NCBI GenBank assembly: GCA_900551915.1
Contig: URXT01000016.1
Coordinates: 1 to 37,103 of the forward strand
Direction: 5' to 3'
Source: an uncultured bacterium
GTDB taxonomy: Bacteria; Cyanobacteriota; Vampirovibrionia; Gastranaerophilales; Gastranaerophilaceae
DNA: 37,103 nucleotides
The translations under genes were made by a program, and so were the position numbers. Below the pieces are notes generated by a model, which made no database searches, had not been told where the DNA came from, and worked only from the letters and a program-made list of their open reading frames with translations. Below, one piece after another: positions 16,819 to 26,077 of this stretch; positions within the stretch are counted from its first letter, which is position 1, and every line of letters begins with the position of its first letter.

Positions 16819-19458
16819 ATGGAAGAGAATAAATTTCAAAGTCAATATTCTGCATTAATAGAGGCAAAGCGTCTTGAAGATTTTTCGGATGACAAAAATT
16901 TTTTGCCTGTTTATGCATCATCTACCGCAAAGATTTTACCTTATCAAATAGCAGCGGCACGTTTTGCATTAAGGTCAGACTTTTTAAAAGGTTGTATACT
17001 CTGTGATGAAGGCTCACTCGGTAAAACCTACGAGGCACTTCTTGTTGCAGGGCAAAAGTGGTATGAAGGCAAAGAAAATATTTTGGTTGTTCTTCCGCCA
17101 AATCTTGTTACGCAGTGGAAACGCAAACTTGACACTGATTTTACCATTCCTTATGTTTTTTGGAATAATACAAAAAATATACCTGATGAAGACGGGATAG
17201 TAATAACGACTTACGAGAATGCCTCTAAACGAGCGGATAAAATCAAAGAACGAGATTGGGATTTGGTAATTTTTGATGAGGCTGATACACTTGCAAAACC
17301 TGAAAAAGAAATTGTCAAAACCTTAAAAAGTGCCGTTCGTGAAGCCTATAAACTTTTACTTACACCTACCCCTATAACACTAAGCATAATGGATATTTAC
17401 GGCTTAATTCATTTTATAGATGAAAGTATTTTGCCTGATTCTGACTGGTTTTACAAGCGATATTTCAGAAAGCCTGAAAATTATCCGGAACTTACAAGCT
17501 GGGTTTCACAATTCTGTTTCAGAACATTAAAAAGTCAGACAACAGAATATGTGAATTTTTCCCGTCGTCTTCCTATTACTGTGGATTATCCGCTTATACA
17601 GGAAGAAAAAGAATTATACAAATTAATTTCAACATATATAACTTCTGAAGATAAAGTTGCCTATCCTGAAATAGATGAATACAACCTTAACCTGTTGTTT
17701 TTCAAAACACTTTCATCTTCACCGCAGGCATTTGTGAATATGCTATCTCCTGCAATTCAAAGAACTTACGGACTTGAAAAAGCTGCACTTATACATATTC
17801 AAACCCTTGCTTCAGAAATAAAAATCAACTCAAAAACCACACAGCTTTTGAAGATTTTAAAAACAGTTTTTAACCACCTGAAAGCAATGAAAGTTAATCA
17901 AAAAGCGATTGTATTCGTAGATAATAACACAACGCTTGATAATCTTTATATGATATTCAGACAGAACGGATATAACACGCTTAAATACAAAGATAATGAC
18001 ACACTTGAAAATTTTCGTAATGATGAAGATGCTCAAATCCTTGTAACGACGGATACAGCGGCAAAGGGTTTAGATATAGAATACTGTCCTGTGGTTGTAA
18101 ATTACGATATGATTTATAATTCAATTCAAATGGAGCAGAGGATTTGCAGATGCCACAGACAGGGACAAAAGTCGGATGTGCTTGTAATAAATCTGCTTAG
18201 CCGTGAAAATTTTGCAGATGTAAGAATGCTTGAACTAATAAATAAACGGACTTTGCAGTTTAACGGGATTTTCGGGATGTCGGATGATATTGTCGGGAAT
18301 TTCGACACAAAGATAAAAGAAGTCTTGCAGGATTTCCGTCACAGAGATGAAGTTGCTCAGGCGTTCCACAAAAACCTCACAACTCATCGACAAACAAACG
18401 AACAGCTTGTGGAAAATTCGGAAGATATTTTATTTACGACATTTACAAAATCTATAGCTGACAAAGTGACGGTTACACCTGATTATATTGAAGAAAAAGC
18501 AGAGGAACTCAACGCAGACCTTTGGGAGCTTGTGAAATATTATTTTGAAACCATAAAGCCCGACTGGTACGAGGTTGATGATGTTAATAAGACCTTGACC
18601 TTGATTGAGGGTTACAAACGACCTTATTTATTTTCGTTTAACGATAACGGGCGAATGAGAAATTATGAAGGTTATAAAAGATATGGATTAGGCAAGGATT
18701 TTAAACCTCAAACCGGCAGGATAAGTTTCACATCAACTTTTGCAAAAGGAATTTTGAGAGAAATTGATACAAACATTGCACCTGAGGCGAAAATTTATGT
18801 AAATACGGACATTGAGCCTTGTGAGATTGGATTTTATAATGTAGCCATAACCTCAAAGGATGTTTCTTCTACCCGCCATATTTTGATAGGTCAAACACAA
18901 TCAGGTGAGATTTTAACAGAACAAAAATGTCGGGAACTTTTAAGTTTGCCAGTAATAGAATCAGAAGAACGGGATAGGCTTGAGCAAATCAAAGATGGAA
19001 AGTTATTACAAAATTTTGCAGGTGTTGGAAGTTTAGACGATAAAATTTCAAAAGAGGATATAATCAAGGAATACATAAAAAATAAAGAGGGGTCATTCGC
19101 TTTTGAAGTTGAAAAAATAAAACTTCTTGCAGGCAGGAAGAAAACACAGCTTGAAACGGATTTGAACGACATTAAAACAGAGATTAAAGATTTGAAAAAA
19201 CAGGCTTGTGCAAACAAACTTGAGGAGCTGAAAACAACAAAACGGGTAAAAGTTTTGGAAAAAGAATTACTCAAGCGAGAAGAAAAACTGTTCTATGATA
19301 AAGCACATATTGACGTTGAAACTGAAAAAGAAATCGCGGATTTGACAGATGAGTATAATTTTAATGTTCTAATGAGCCCGCATTTCAAAGTACAAATTTA
19401 TAAGGCACCCCCCCTAAGAAATAATTTTTGTGGTAAGATTAACTCAACAGGAAAATAA
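16819..19458 (+). CDS. SNF2-family helicase/translocase of the type III restriction operon
   Basis: 879 residues. Motif I is DEGSLGKT (about residues 62-69, family norm DEMGLGKT), motif Ia LVVLPPNLVTQWKRK, motif II FDEADTL (about 153), motif III LLTPTPITL, motif V TTDTAAKGLDIE and motif VI EQRICRCHRQGQ (about 440). Both RecA-like lobes are therefore present, with an unassigned C-terminal half ending in a coiled coil (about residues 780-850). It probably translocates on duplex DNA and assists Mod/Res. It starts 25 bases after the nuclease gene without an obvious ribosome binding site. A run of seven C at 19408-19414 near the 3' end makes the last 15 codons sensitive to slippage. Confidence 0.9.
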   Translation: MEENKFQSQYSALIEAKRLEDFSDDKNFLPVYASSTAKILPYQIAAARFALRSDFLKGCILCDEGSLGKTYEALLVAGQKWYEGKENILVVLPPNLVTQWKRKLDTDFTIPYVFWNNTKNIPDEDGIVITTYENASKRADKIKERDWDLVIFDEADTLAKPEKEIVKTLKSAVREAYKLLLTPTPITLSIMDIYGLIHFIDESILPDSDWFYKRYFRKPENYPELTSWVSQFCFRTLKSQTTEYVNFSRRLPITVDYPLIQEEKELYKLISTYITSEDKVAYPEIDEYNLNLLFFKTLSSSPQAFVNMLSPAIQRTYGLEKAALIHIQTLASEIKINSKTTQLLKILKTVFNHLKAMKVNQKAIVFVDNNTTLDNLYMIFRQNGYNTLKYKDNDTLENFRNDEDAQILVTTDTAAKGLDIEYCPVVVNYDMIYNSIQMEQRICRCHRQGQKSDVLVINLLSRENFADVRMLELINKRTLQFNGIFGMSDDIVGNFDTKIKEVLQDFRHRDEVAQAFHKNLTTHRQTNEQLVENSEDILFTTFTKSIADKVTVTPDYIEEKAEELNADLWELVKYYFETIKPDWYEVDDVNKTLTLIEGYKRPYLFSFNDNGRMRNYEGYKRYGLGKDFKPQTGRISFTSTFAKGILREIDTNIAPEAKIYVNTDIEPCEIGFYNVAITSKDVSSTRHILIGQTQSGEILTEQKCRELLSLPVIESEERDRLEQIKDGKLLQNFAGVGSLDDKISKEDIIKEYIKNKEGSFAFEVEKIKLLAGRKKTQLETDLNDIKTEIKDLKKQACANKLEELKTTKRVKVLEKELLKREEKLFYDKAHIDVETEKEIADLTDEYNFNVLMSPHFKVQIYKAPPLRNNFCGKINSTGK

Positions 19459-19473
19459 CTAATAGGAATTTAT

Positions 19474-21345
19474 ATGGTGGATATTGAAAGAGTTTCGTCA
19501 CAAAGTATGGATATAGAAAAAGCAGACCTTGAAAAGTTGAGAGCGGTATTTCCTCAGTGTTTTTCAGAGGGAAAGCTGGATATTAGTAAACTTTTAGCAT
19601 TGTTCGGGCAATATGATGATAACGACTTTGAGAAATACAAGTTTGAGTGGAAAGGCAAATCGGAATGTTACCGTATAGCAGGAAAACGTTCAACAGGTAC
19701 ACTCAGACCTTGCCCGGAAGAAAGTGTAAATTTTGATACAACAAACAATATCTATATTGAAGGAGACAACCTTGAAGTCCTGAAACTTTTGCAGTCGTCT
19801 TATTACAACAAGGTAAAGATGATTTATATCGATCCCCCGTATAATACAGGCAATGACTTTGTATATGAGGATGATTTCAAAGATCCTATGGCAAAGTATA
19901 AAGAAGTAACGCAACAGACAACAAAGTCAAACCCTGAGACAATGGGGCGTTTTCATACAAACTGGCTGAATATGATGTATCCGCGTCTGCGATTGGCTGC
20001 AAACCTTTTGCGTGATGACGGCGTGATTTTTATTTCCATTGATGATAATGAAGTTACAAACCTTAGAAAACTCTGTGACGAAGTGTTCGGTGAAGAAAAT
20101 TTTGTTGGCTCTATAGCTAGAGCTACAGGTACTACAACTGGTCAAGATGCAAATAAAATGGGGTCTTCTTTTGATTATTTACTATGTTATAGAAAATCAA
20201 ATGAGTTTTCATTACAAGGTATCCCATTAACAAGTGAGGATTTAAGTAGATTTACTGAGTCTGATGAACTAGGGCAATATTCCTGTTTACAGTTGAGAAA
20301 AACAGGTAATGCAGATAGAAGAGAAGACAGACCTTTCATGTATTATCCAATAACAGCCCCGAACGGTAAGCAGGTATATCCTAAAGGTCCTGGTGGATAT
20401 GAAAGCCGTTGGAGAGTTGCCCCAAGTACATATCAGACACTTGTTGAAAACAATATGATTATTTGGAAGAATAATCGAGATGGTATTTTAACACCATATG
20501 TAAAATATTATGCAGAAGGAAGAACCAAACAAATTTCTAATTTATGGAATGATATTGATGGTAATAAAAAGGGATCATTAGAATTAAAAGATTTGTTAGG
20601 CATAAAGGTATTTGATAATCCTAAGCCAACCGACTTAATAAAAAGGATATTACAAATATCCGAATCAAAAGAGACTATCATTCTTGACTTTTTCAGCGGT
20701 AGTGCGACAACTGCCCATGCAGTAATGCAATTGAATGCAGAAGACGGCGGAAACCGCCAATTCATTATGGTTCAGTTACCTGAACTATGCGATGAAAAAT
20801 CAGAAGCCTACAAAGCAGGCTACAAAAATATCTGTGAAATAGGCAAAGAACGTATAAGACGTGCCGGTAAAAAGCTTACCGAAAATAATGGTCAACTCGC
20901 ATTGGAAGAAAAGAAACCGCTTGATATAGGTTTTAAAGTCTTTAAACTTGATACCTCAAATCTAGCAAAATGGGACAGCACACCGCTTGAAAATGCAGGT
21001 GCATTATTCCAAAGACTTGATGCAATAGAAAATTCAATTAAATCAGACCGTACAGAATTAGATGTTGTATATGAAGTAATGCTTAAGCTCGGTATTCCAC
21101 TAGATTATAAAGTAATCCCGATAGAAATTAACGACAAAAAAGCTTATTCAATAGGTGAAGATTGTCTTGTCCTTGTATGCTTGGATTACGGCAAAGACGG
21201 AATAACTCCTGAAGATATTGAGGCTATGTGCGAGTTTGTACCTGCAAAAATCGTATCTTCAGAACAAGCTTTCAAAGATGATACCGCACTTTCAAACGCT
21301 CATTATATCTTGAAAGATAAAGGTATTGAAATGAAATTATTATAA
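19474..21345 (+). CDS. mod: Type III restriction-modification N6-adenine methyltransferase, Mod subunit
   Basis: 623 residues. Motif IV DPPY (residues 120-123, in YIDPPYNTGNDF) precedes motif I (FFSGSATTAHA, about residue 405), the order of beta-class enzymes such as EcoP15I Mod. The target recognition region lies between them, about residues 205-400. That stretch uses AGA for arginine and TTA for leucine almost throughout, whereas the flanks use CGT/CGC and CTT more, suggesting exchange of the recognition domain. Start ATG at 19474 with AGGAA upstream. It is followed after 10 bases by res. Mod gives the complex its specificity and protects host DNA. Confidence 0.95.
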   Translation: MVDIERVSSQSMDIEKADLEKLRAVFPQCFSEGKLDISKLLALFGQYDDNDFEKYKFEWKGKSECYRIAGKRSTGTLRPCPEESVNFDTTNNIYIEGDNLEVLKLLQSSYYNKVKMIYIDPPYNTGNDFVYEDDFKDPMAKYKEVTQQTTKSNPETMGRFHTNWLNMMYPRLRLAANLLRDDGVIFISIDDNEVTNLRKLCDEVFGEENFVGSIARATGTTTGQDANKMGSSFDYLLCYRKSNEFSLQGIPLTSEDLSRFTESDELGQYSCLQLRKTGNADRREDRPFMYYPITAPNGKQVYPKGPGGYESRWRVAPSTYQTLVENNMIIWKNNRDGILTPYVKYYAEGRTKQISNLWNDIDGNKKGSLELKDLLGIKVFDNPKPTDLIKRILQISESKETIILDFFSGSATTAHAVMQLNAEDGGNRQFIMVQLPELCDEKSEAYKAGYKNICEIGKERIRRAGKKLTENNGQLALEEKKPLDIGFKVFKLDTSNLAKWDSTPLENAGALFQRLDAIENSIKSDRTELDVVYEVMLKLGIPLDYKVIPIEINDKKAYSIGEDCLVLVCLDYGKDGITPEDIEAMCEFVPAKIVSSEQAFKDDTALSNAHYILKDKGIEMKLL

Positions 21346-21355
21346 GGAGTGCCGG

Positions 21356-24300
21356 GTGAAGTTAAAGTTTAAAAATCAAGAATTTCAAACAGAAGCAGTA
21401 AACTCCGTAGCTGATTTATTTGCAGGTCAGGAAAAGTCAAATATGACTTTTTCAATTGACGATAACGGCGGTCAAATAAAATTATTGCAGAATGATTTCG
21501 GTTTCGGCAATAAACTTGAAATAGACAACGACACACTGCTTTCAAATATGCACGCAATTCAAAGACGAAATAAACTCCCGTTATCTCGTGATTACGACAG
21601 CCGCCAGTTTTCTATTGAAATGGAAACCGGAACGGGTAAAACATACGTTTACACAAAAACAATTCTTGAACTCAATAAGCGCTACGGCTTTTCAAAATTT
21701 ATTATTGTAGTTCCATCTGTTGCAATCAGAGAGGGTGTTTTCAAATCTTTACAGGTAACAGAAGAACATTTTAAAAACCTCTATGACGGGGTTCCTTACA
21801 GATATTTTATTTATAACTCTGCTAAACTTTCGGATGTCCGCCAGTTTGCAACATCAAGCAACATTGAAATAATGATTATTAACATTGACGCATTCAAAAA
21901 AGCTGAAAATATAATCAATCAGGAGCAGGACAAACTCAACGGCGAAACTGCTATGAGATACATTCAGGACACTAATCCGGTTGTAATTATCGACGAACCC
22001 CAATCCGTTGACAACACTCCAAAAGCTAAAGAGGCAATTCAATCTTTAAATCCGCTTTGTGTACTCCGCTACAGTGCAACTCACAGAGAAAAAATAAACC
22101 TGCTTTATCGCTTAACTCCTGTTGATGCATACCAAATGGGACTTGTAAAACAGATTTGTGTTTCCTCAAGTTCTGTTGCAAACGATTTTAATAAACCTTA
22201 CATTCATTTAAAATCAGTATCTAACGACAATGGCTTTAGTGCAAAAATCGAAATAGATATTGAAAACAAATCAGGTAAAGTTGAGAGAAAAACAATTACC
22301 GTAAAACCTAATGACAGCTTGTTTATGCTTTCAGGTAAACGTGAATTATACGAGGATTATGTTATTGCAGGCATTGACTGTACAAAAGGTGCTGAATGCC
22401 TCGAGTTTTCTAATTCGGAAGTTTTGCAGTTAGGCAAGACTATTGGCGGGGTTGATGAAAACATAATCAAACGTACACAGATATATAAAACAATCGAGGC
22501 ACATCTTAACAAAGAATTAAGATATTTTGAAAAAGGAATAAAAGTCCTCTCTTTATTCTTCATTGATGAAGTAAAAAAATACCGTACCGAAACCGGAGAA
22601 AAAGGTATTTATGCTCAGATGTTTGAGGAATGCTACAACGAGCTTATGAGCAAGGAAAAGTATGCTCCTCTGAAAACTTATTTTAATACAGATGTTGAAA
22701 AAGCCCATAATGGTTATTTTTCACAGGACAAAAAAGGTATTTACAAAAACACTAAGGGCGATACCCTCGCAGATGACGATACTTATAATACAATTATGAA
22801 AGATAAAGAATGGCTTTTGTCTTTTGAATGTCCTTTAAGATTTATATTCTCCCATTCTGCTTTAAAAGAGGGCTGGGACAATCCGAATGTGTTTCAGGTT
22901 TGTACATTAATTGAGCAGAAATCAACATTTACCTGCCGCCAAAAAGTCGGTCGAGGTCTAAGACTTTGTGTAAATCAAGAGGGTGAACGGATTGAAGACA
23001 GAAATATCAACATCCTGCACGTTATGGCAAACGAAAGTTTTGCTGAATTTGCTGAAACTCTGCAAAAAGAAATTGAACAGGAAACAGGCATGAAGTTTGG
23101 TGTATTGCAGCTTAGTGCTTTGATGGATTTGACTTATGAGGAAAAAGTCGAAATTGAACACCAAATGGATGAAGCCTCTGCCTTTGATGTTTATGAAGCA
23201 CTTGTTGCGAATGATGTTCTTGACACTAACGGCAACGTAAAAGAAGATGTAAAAGTTGAAGAAATTGAACTTCCTGAAATAGCAGAGCCGTTAAAACAAG
23301 AAGTAAAAAAAATAATTAAGCAGGCTGAATCTGTAACTTTTGAAAAACTCAAAGAAGTAAAATGTGTTGAAACCCGTATTGAAGAAAAAACATTTACGCA
23401 TGAGCAAGCCACAGAGATTATGGAAGAACTCAAAGAAATGAAAGTAATTTCAAAAGAGGGTAAAATAAAAGACACAATGAAAGCACAGCTTAAAGCCGGC
23501 AAACTTGATTTGAGTGAAAGATACACAAAAGCCGCACAACGTGCAATTATGCAGGCATTAGAAAAAGCCGACAACCGCCCTGTTATTCGTGATGCGAATA
23601 AAGAAGTTACGGTTAAACTGAAAAAACAGGCAATTTTATCCCCCGAATTTAAAGAGCTGTGGGATAAGATTAAGCAGAAAACTACATACAGAGTAAATAT
23701 TGATACAGACACTCTGATAAAGAACTGTGTAAAAGAATTACGTGAAATGCCGCCGATTCCAAAGGCTAAACTCTTAACTTCAACTGCTGAAATTGAAATT
23801 GAAAATGCAGGAATTTACTCAACAGAAAAGCACATACAAACTACAGATTTAGAAAATACTTATAATTATGTGCCTGATATTTTGCGTTTGATAGCTTCTG
23901 AAACTTTATTAAAGCATTCAACTATTATTCAGATTTTAAAACAAAGCGGGCGTGAACAGGATTTTATGAATAACCCGCAGTTATTCTATGAAAAAGCACT
24001 AGAAATTATTTTGAGAAATCGTCACAGCTTGGCGATTGACGGGATAAAATATATTAAACTTGCAGGTGAAGAATATTATGTTCAGGAAATTTTTGACAGC
24101 GAAGAACTTCTTGCAAATCTTGACCGAAATGCTGTTCAGGTTGAACATAGTGTTTACGATTACCTGATTTATGACAGTGGTGTTGAAAGCCGATTTGCAA
24201 AATCTCTTGATGAAGATCCTGATGTAAAAATGTTTTTCAAAATTCCGCCAAGATTTAAAATCGAAACTCCAATAGGGAGTTATAATCCTGATTGGGCTGT

Positions 24301-24496
24301 GTTCTTAGAAAAAGATGGGGAACAAAAACTTTATTTTGTGCTTGAAACAAAAGGAACAACAAGCCTACTTGATTTAAGAAACTCAGAAAAATTAAAAATA
24401 CATTGTGGTAAGCAACATTTTGCAGCTTTAGAAGATGGAATTGAATTTTCAGAAGAACCAGTAAAAGACTGGAAAGAGTTTAAAGTTAATATTTAA
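21356..24496 (+). CDS. res: Type III restriction endonuclease, Res subunit
   Basis: 1046 residues, GTG start preceded by AAGGAG. Helicase motif I is METGTGKTY (about residue 92), motif II IIDEPQ (about 212), a later SALKEGWDNPNVF segment and motif VI RQKVGRGLRL. The C-terminal nuclease is present: NPDWAVF (about 979) and VLETKG (about 997) give the PD-(D/E)xK triad. Res cleaves unmodified DNA after ATP-driven communication between two head-to-head sites. The frame is intact, so the system should be active with Mod. A lysine/glutamate-rich region (about residues 610-760) links helicase and nuclease parts. Confidence 0.95.
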   Translation: MKLKFKNQEFQTEAVNSVADLFAGQEKSNMTFSIDDNGGQIKLLQNDFGFGNKLEIDNDTLLSNMHAIQRRNKLPLSRDYDSRQFSIEMETGTGKTYVYTKTILELNKRYGFSKFIIVVPSVAIREGVFKSLQVTEEHFKNLYDGVPYRYFIYNSAKLSDVRQFATSSNIEIMIINIDAFKKAENIINQEQDKLNGETAMRYIQDTNPVVIIDEPQSVDNTPKAKEAIQSLNPLCVLRYSATHREKINLLYRLTPVDAYQMGLVKQICVSSSSVANDFNKPYIHLKSVSNDNGFSAKIEIDIENKSGKVERKTITVKPNDSLFMLSGKRELYEDYVIAGIDCTKGAECLEFSNSEVLQLGKTIGGVDENIIKRTQIYKTIEAHLNKELRYFEKGIKVLSLFFIDEVKKYRTETGEKGIYAQMFEECYNELMSKEKYAPLKTYFNTDVEKAHNGYFSQDKKGIYKNTKGDTLADDDTYNTIMKDKEWLLSFECPLRFIFSHSALKEGWDNPNVFQVCTLIEQKSTFTCRQKVGRGLRLCVNQEGERIEDRNINILHVMANESFAEFAETLQKEIEQETGMKFGVLQLSALMDLTYEEKVEIEHQMDEASAFDVYEALVANDVLDTNGNVKEDVKVEEIELPEIAEPLKQEVKKIIKQAESVTFEKLKEVKCVETRIEEKTFTHEQATEIMEELKEMKVISKEGKIKDTMKAQLKAGKLDLSERYTKAAQRAIMQALEKADNRPVIRDANKEVTVKLKKQAILSPEFKELWDKIKQKTTYRVNIDTDTLIKNCVKELREMPPIPKAKLLTSTAEIEIENAGIYSTEKHIQTTDLENTYNYVPDILRLIASETLLKHSTIIQILKQSGREQDFMNNPQLFYEKALEIILRNRHSLAIDGIKYIKLAGEEYYVQEIFDSEELLANLDRNAVQVEHSVYDYLIYDSGVESRFAKSLDEDPDVKMFFKIPPRFKIETPIGSYNPDWAVFLEKDGEQKLYFVLETKGTTSLLDLRNSEKLKIHCGKQHFAALEDGIEFSEEPVKDWKEFKVNI

Positions 24497-24598
24497 ACAC
24501 CATTTACGAACGTGAACTTTTGTAAATAATTGGACATTATTTTTAATAATAATGGCAAATTTATTCTTTATGAGGTTTAATCTAAAAAAGAGGAAATT

Positions 24599-26065
24599 AT
24601 GAAGATTAATCCAGTATATTACCAAGCATACAATTATAGTGTAACACAAAATCAACAACAAAAGTTAAATAATCTTAATTCTAATTATGCATATAAATAT
24701 ATTCAAAAGGATGCCTTTATGTTTACTGGTTCAGCTAATATGTGGGACAAGGTTAAAGACATAGGTAAAAAGGCTGTAGACAAAACAAAAAAATCATTTT
24801 CTGATTTTTCCTCTCTTTTTCAAAATAAAAATATAGAACTCTCTCAAGAGGAAGAAACATTTATTAATAGTTATTTCAAGAAAGAGGCAGAAATTAAAGC
24901 TGAATATGACAAAAAAATAGCAGCGGTAAAAGATGGTTTTTTGGATCAATGGACAAATGGCTCTGAAAAAGAACGAGAAAGGTTACGTAAAGAAAAAGAG
25001 CAAGCATTAAAAGTTGCATATGCATATCAAGATTTATTTGAACAGAGAGAACAGGAAGCAATTGATAACAAAAAGAAATTTGCGGAACTTGCAAAACAAC
25101 TAAATATGAGTAAAGAAATATTGGCAGCATTTGAAAGTTCTCAATTATCAAGTCAGCGAAGACTTGACATTATTAATAGAAGGAAAGAACTCTTAGATAA
25201 AAAGGGATTTAGCCAAATTGCCGGTTATATCGATGAGAGAAATAAGCTTCAAGAAAATTTCCTTGATTTAATTGATGATGAAAAAGCAGGAAAATATTTA
25301 ACGCAATCAATTCCAAATGCAATATTGTTTTATGGACCTACCGGTTGCGGTAAAACAACTTTTGTAAAGGCTCTTGCAGAAGAAGCCGATTGTAAATTCA
25401 TAACTATTCAGTGTAGAGGTTCACAAAAAGAAAAAGAACAACAACTTCATAATACTCTTATGGGATATACTGATACTGATGATTTTGATGAAGAAATTGA
25501 AGTCCCTGGATTGCTTGATAAAGCACAAAAGAACTTTTTAAAAACAGGTAAAAGAACCATTATCCTGATTGATGAATTTGATAGATTTTTTGGAAAAGAT
25601 GTTACAAATAAGTTTATAAGAGAAATGAAAGGGATTTTAGAAAGTTGTTCTGAGGATAACCATGTAACATTTTTCCTTACAACAAATAAACCGCAAAAAA
25701 TTCCTTATGAATTAAGAAATTCACATAGAATTGAACCATCTTATCCTCTTGATCCCCCAAATAAAACTAATACTGTTGCAGTAATTGAGCATTATCTTCA
25801 AGGGTGCGATACACAGGATTTGGATTACAATACTATTTTGAATGAATTATTCAAATACGCACCTGATGAGATTTACAGTAATACACATTTAAAGGCGATT
25901 TGTGAACTTGCAGCAGATGTTGTAAAACCTGATGACAGCCCGCTAACAACAGATATGTTCCTTCAAGCTATAGAACAATATAACAATTCAAATACTGACC
26001 ATAATCTTTTAAGAATAACAAAAGAATATCTGAAACAGTATGAAGACGATAAAGCAAATTTATAA
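24599..26065 (+). CDS. AAA+ ATPase with FTG-type N-terminal signature (cluster protein A)
   Basis: 488 residues. The N-terminus is a polar Asn/Gln/Tyr-rich leader ending in AFMFTGSANM. Residues 60-200 are a charged coiled-coil-like region. The ATPase core has Walker A GPTGCGKT (about 246-253), Walker B IILIDEFDRF (about 323) and sensor 1 FFLTTNKPQ, all intact. A C-terminal lid follows with the DPPNKTNTVAVIEHYL segment. The ATG follows AGAGGA. Protein B begins 12 bases downstream, so the two are co-transcribed. There is no nuclease, protease or transposition partner signature. The catalytic core is sure, the substrate is not; a membrane-linked protein remodeller is one possibility because of its neighbours. 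Confidence 0.8.
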   Translation: MKINPVYYQAYNYSVTQNQQQKLNNLNSNYAYKYIQKDAFMFTGSANMWDKVKDIGKKAVDKTKKSFSDFSSLFQNKNIELSQEEETFINSYFKKEAEIKAEYDKKIAAVKDGFLDQWTNGSEKERERLRKEKEQALKVAYAYQDLFEQREQEAIDNKKKFAELAKQLNMSKEILAAFESSQLSSQRRLDIINRRKELLDKKGFSQIAGYIDERNKLQENFLDLIDDEKAGKYLTQSIPNAILFYGPTGCGKTTFVKALAEEADCKFITIQCRGSQKEKEQQLHNTLMGYTDTDDFDEEIEVPGLLDKAQKNFLKTGKRTIILIDEFDRFFGKDVTNKFIREMKGILESCSEDNHVTFFLTTNKPQKIPYELRNSHRIEPSYPLDPPNKTNTVAVIEHYLQGCDTQDLDYNTILNELFKYAPDEIYSNTHLKAICELAADVVKPDDSPLTTDMFLQAIEQYNNSNTDHNLLRITKEYLKQYEDDKANL

Positions 26066-26077
26066 AGGAATTTTATT

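Noticed and set aside
23191..23712. 173-codon antisense ORF within res
   Set aside because: It lies fully opposite the long intact res frame, is serine/phenylalanine-rich as expected from the reverse of a Glu/Lys-rich frame, and has no ribosome binding site.
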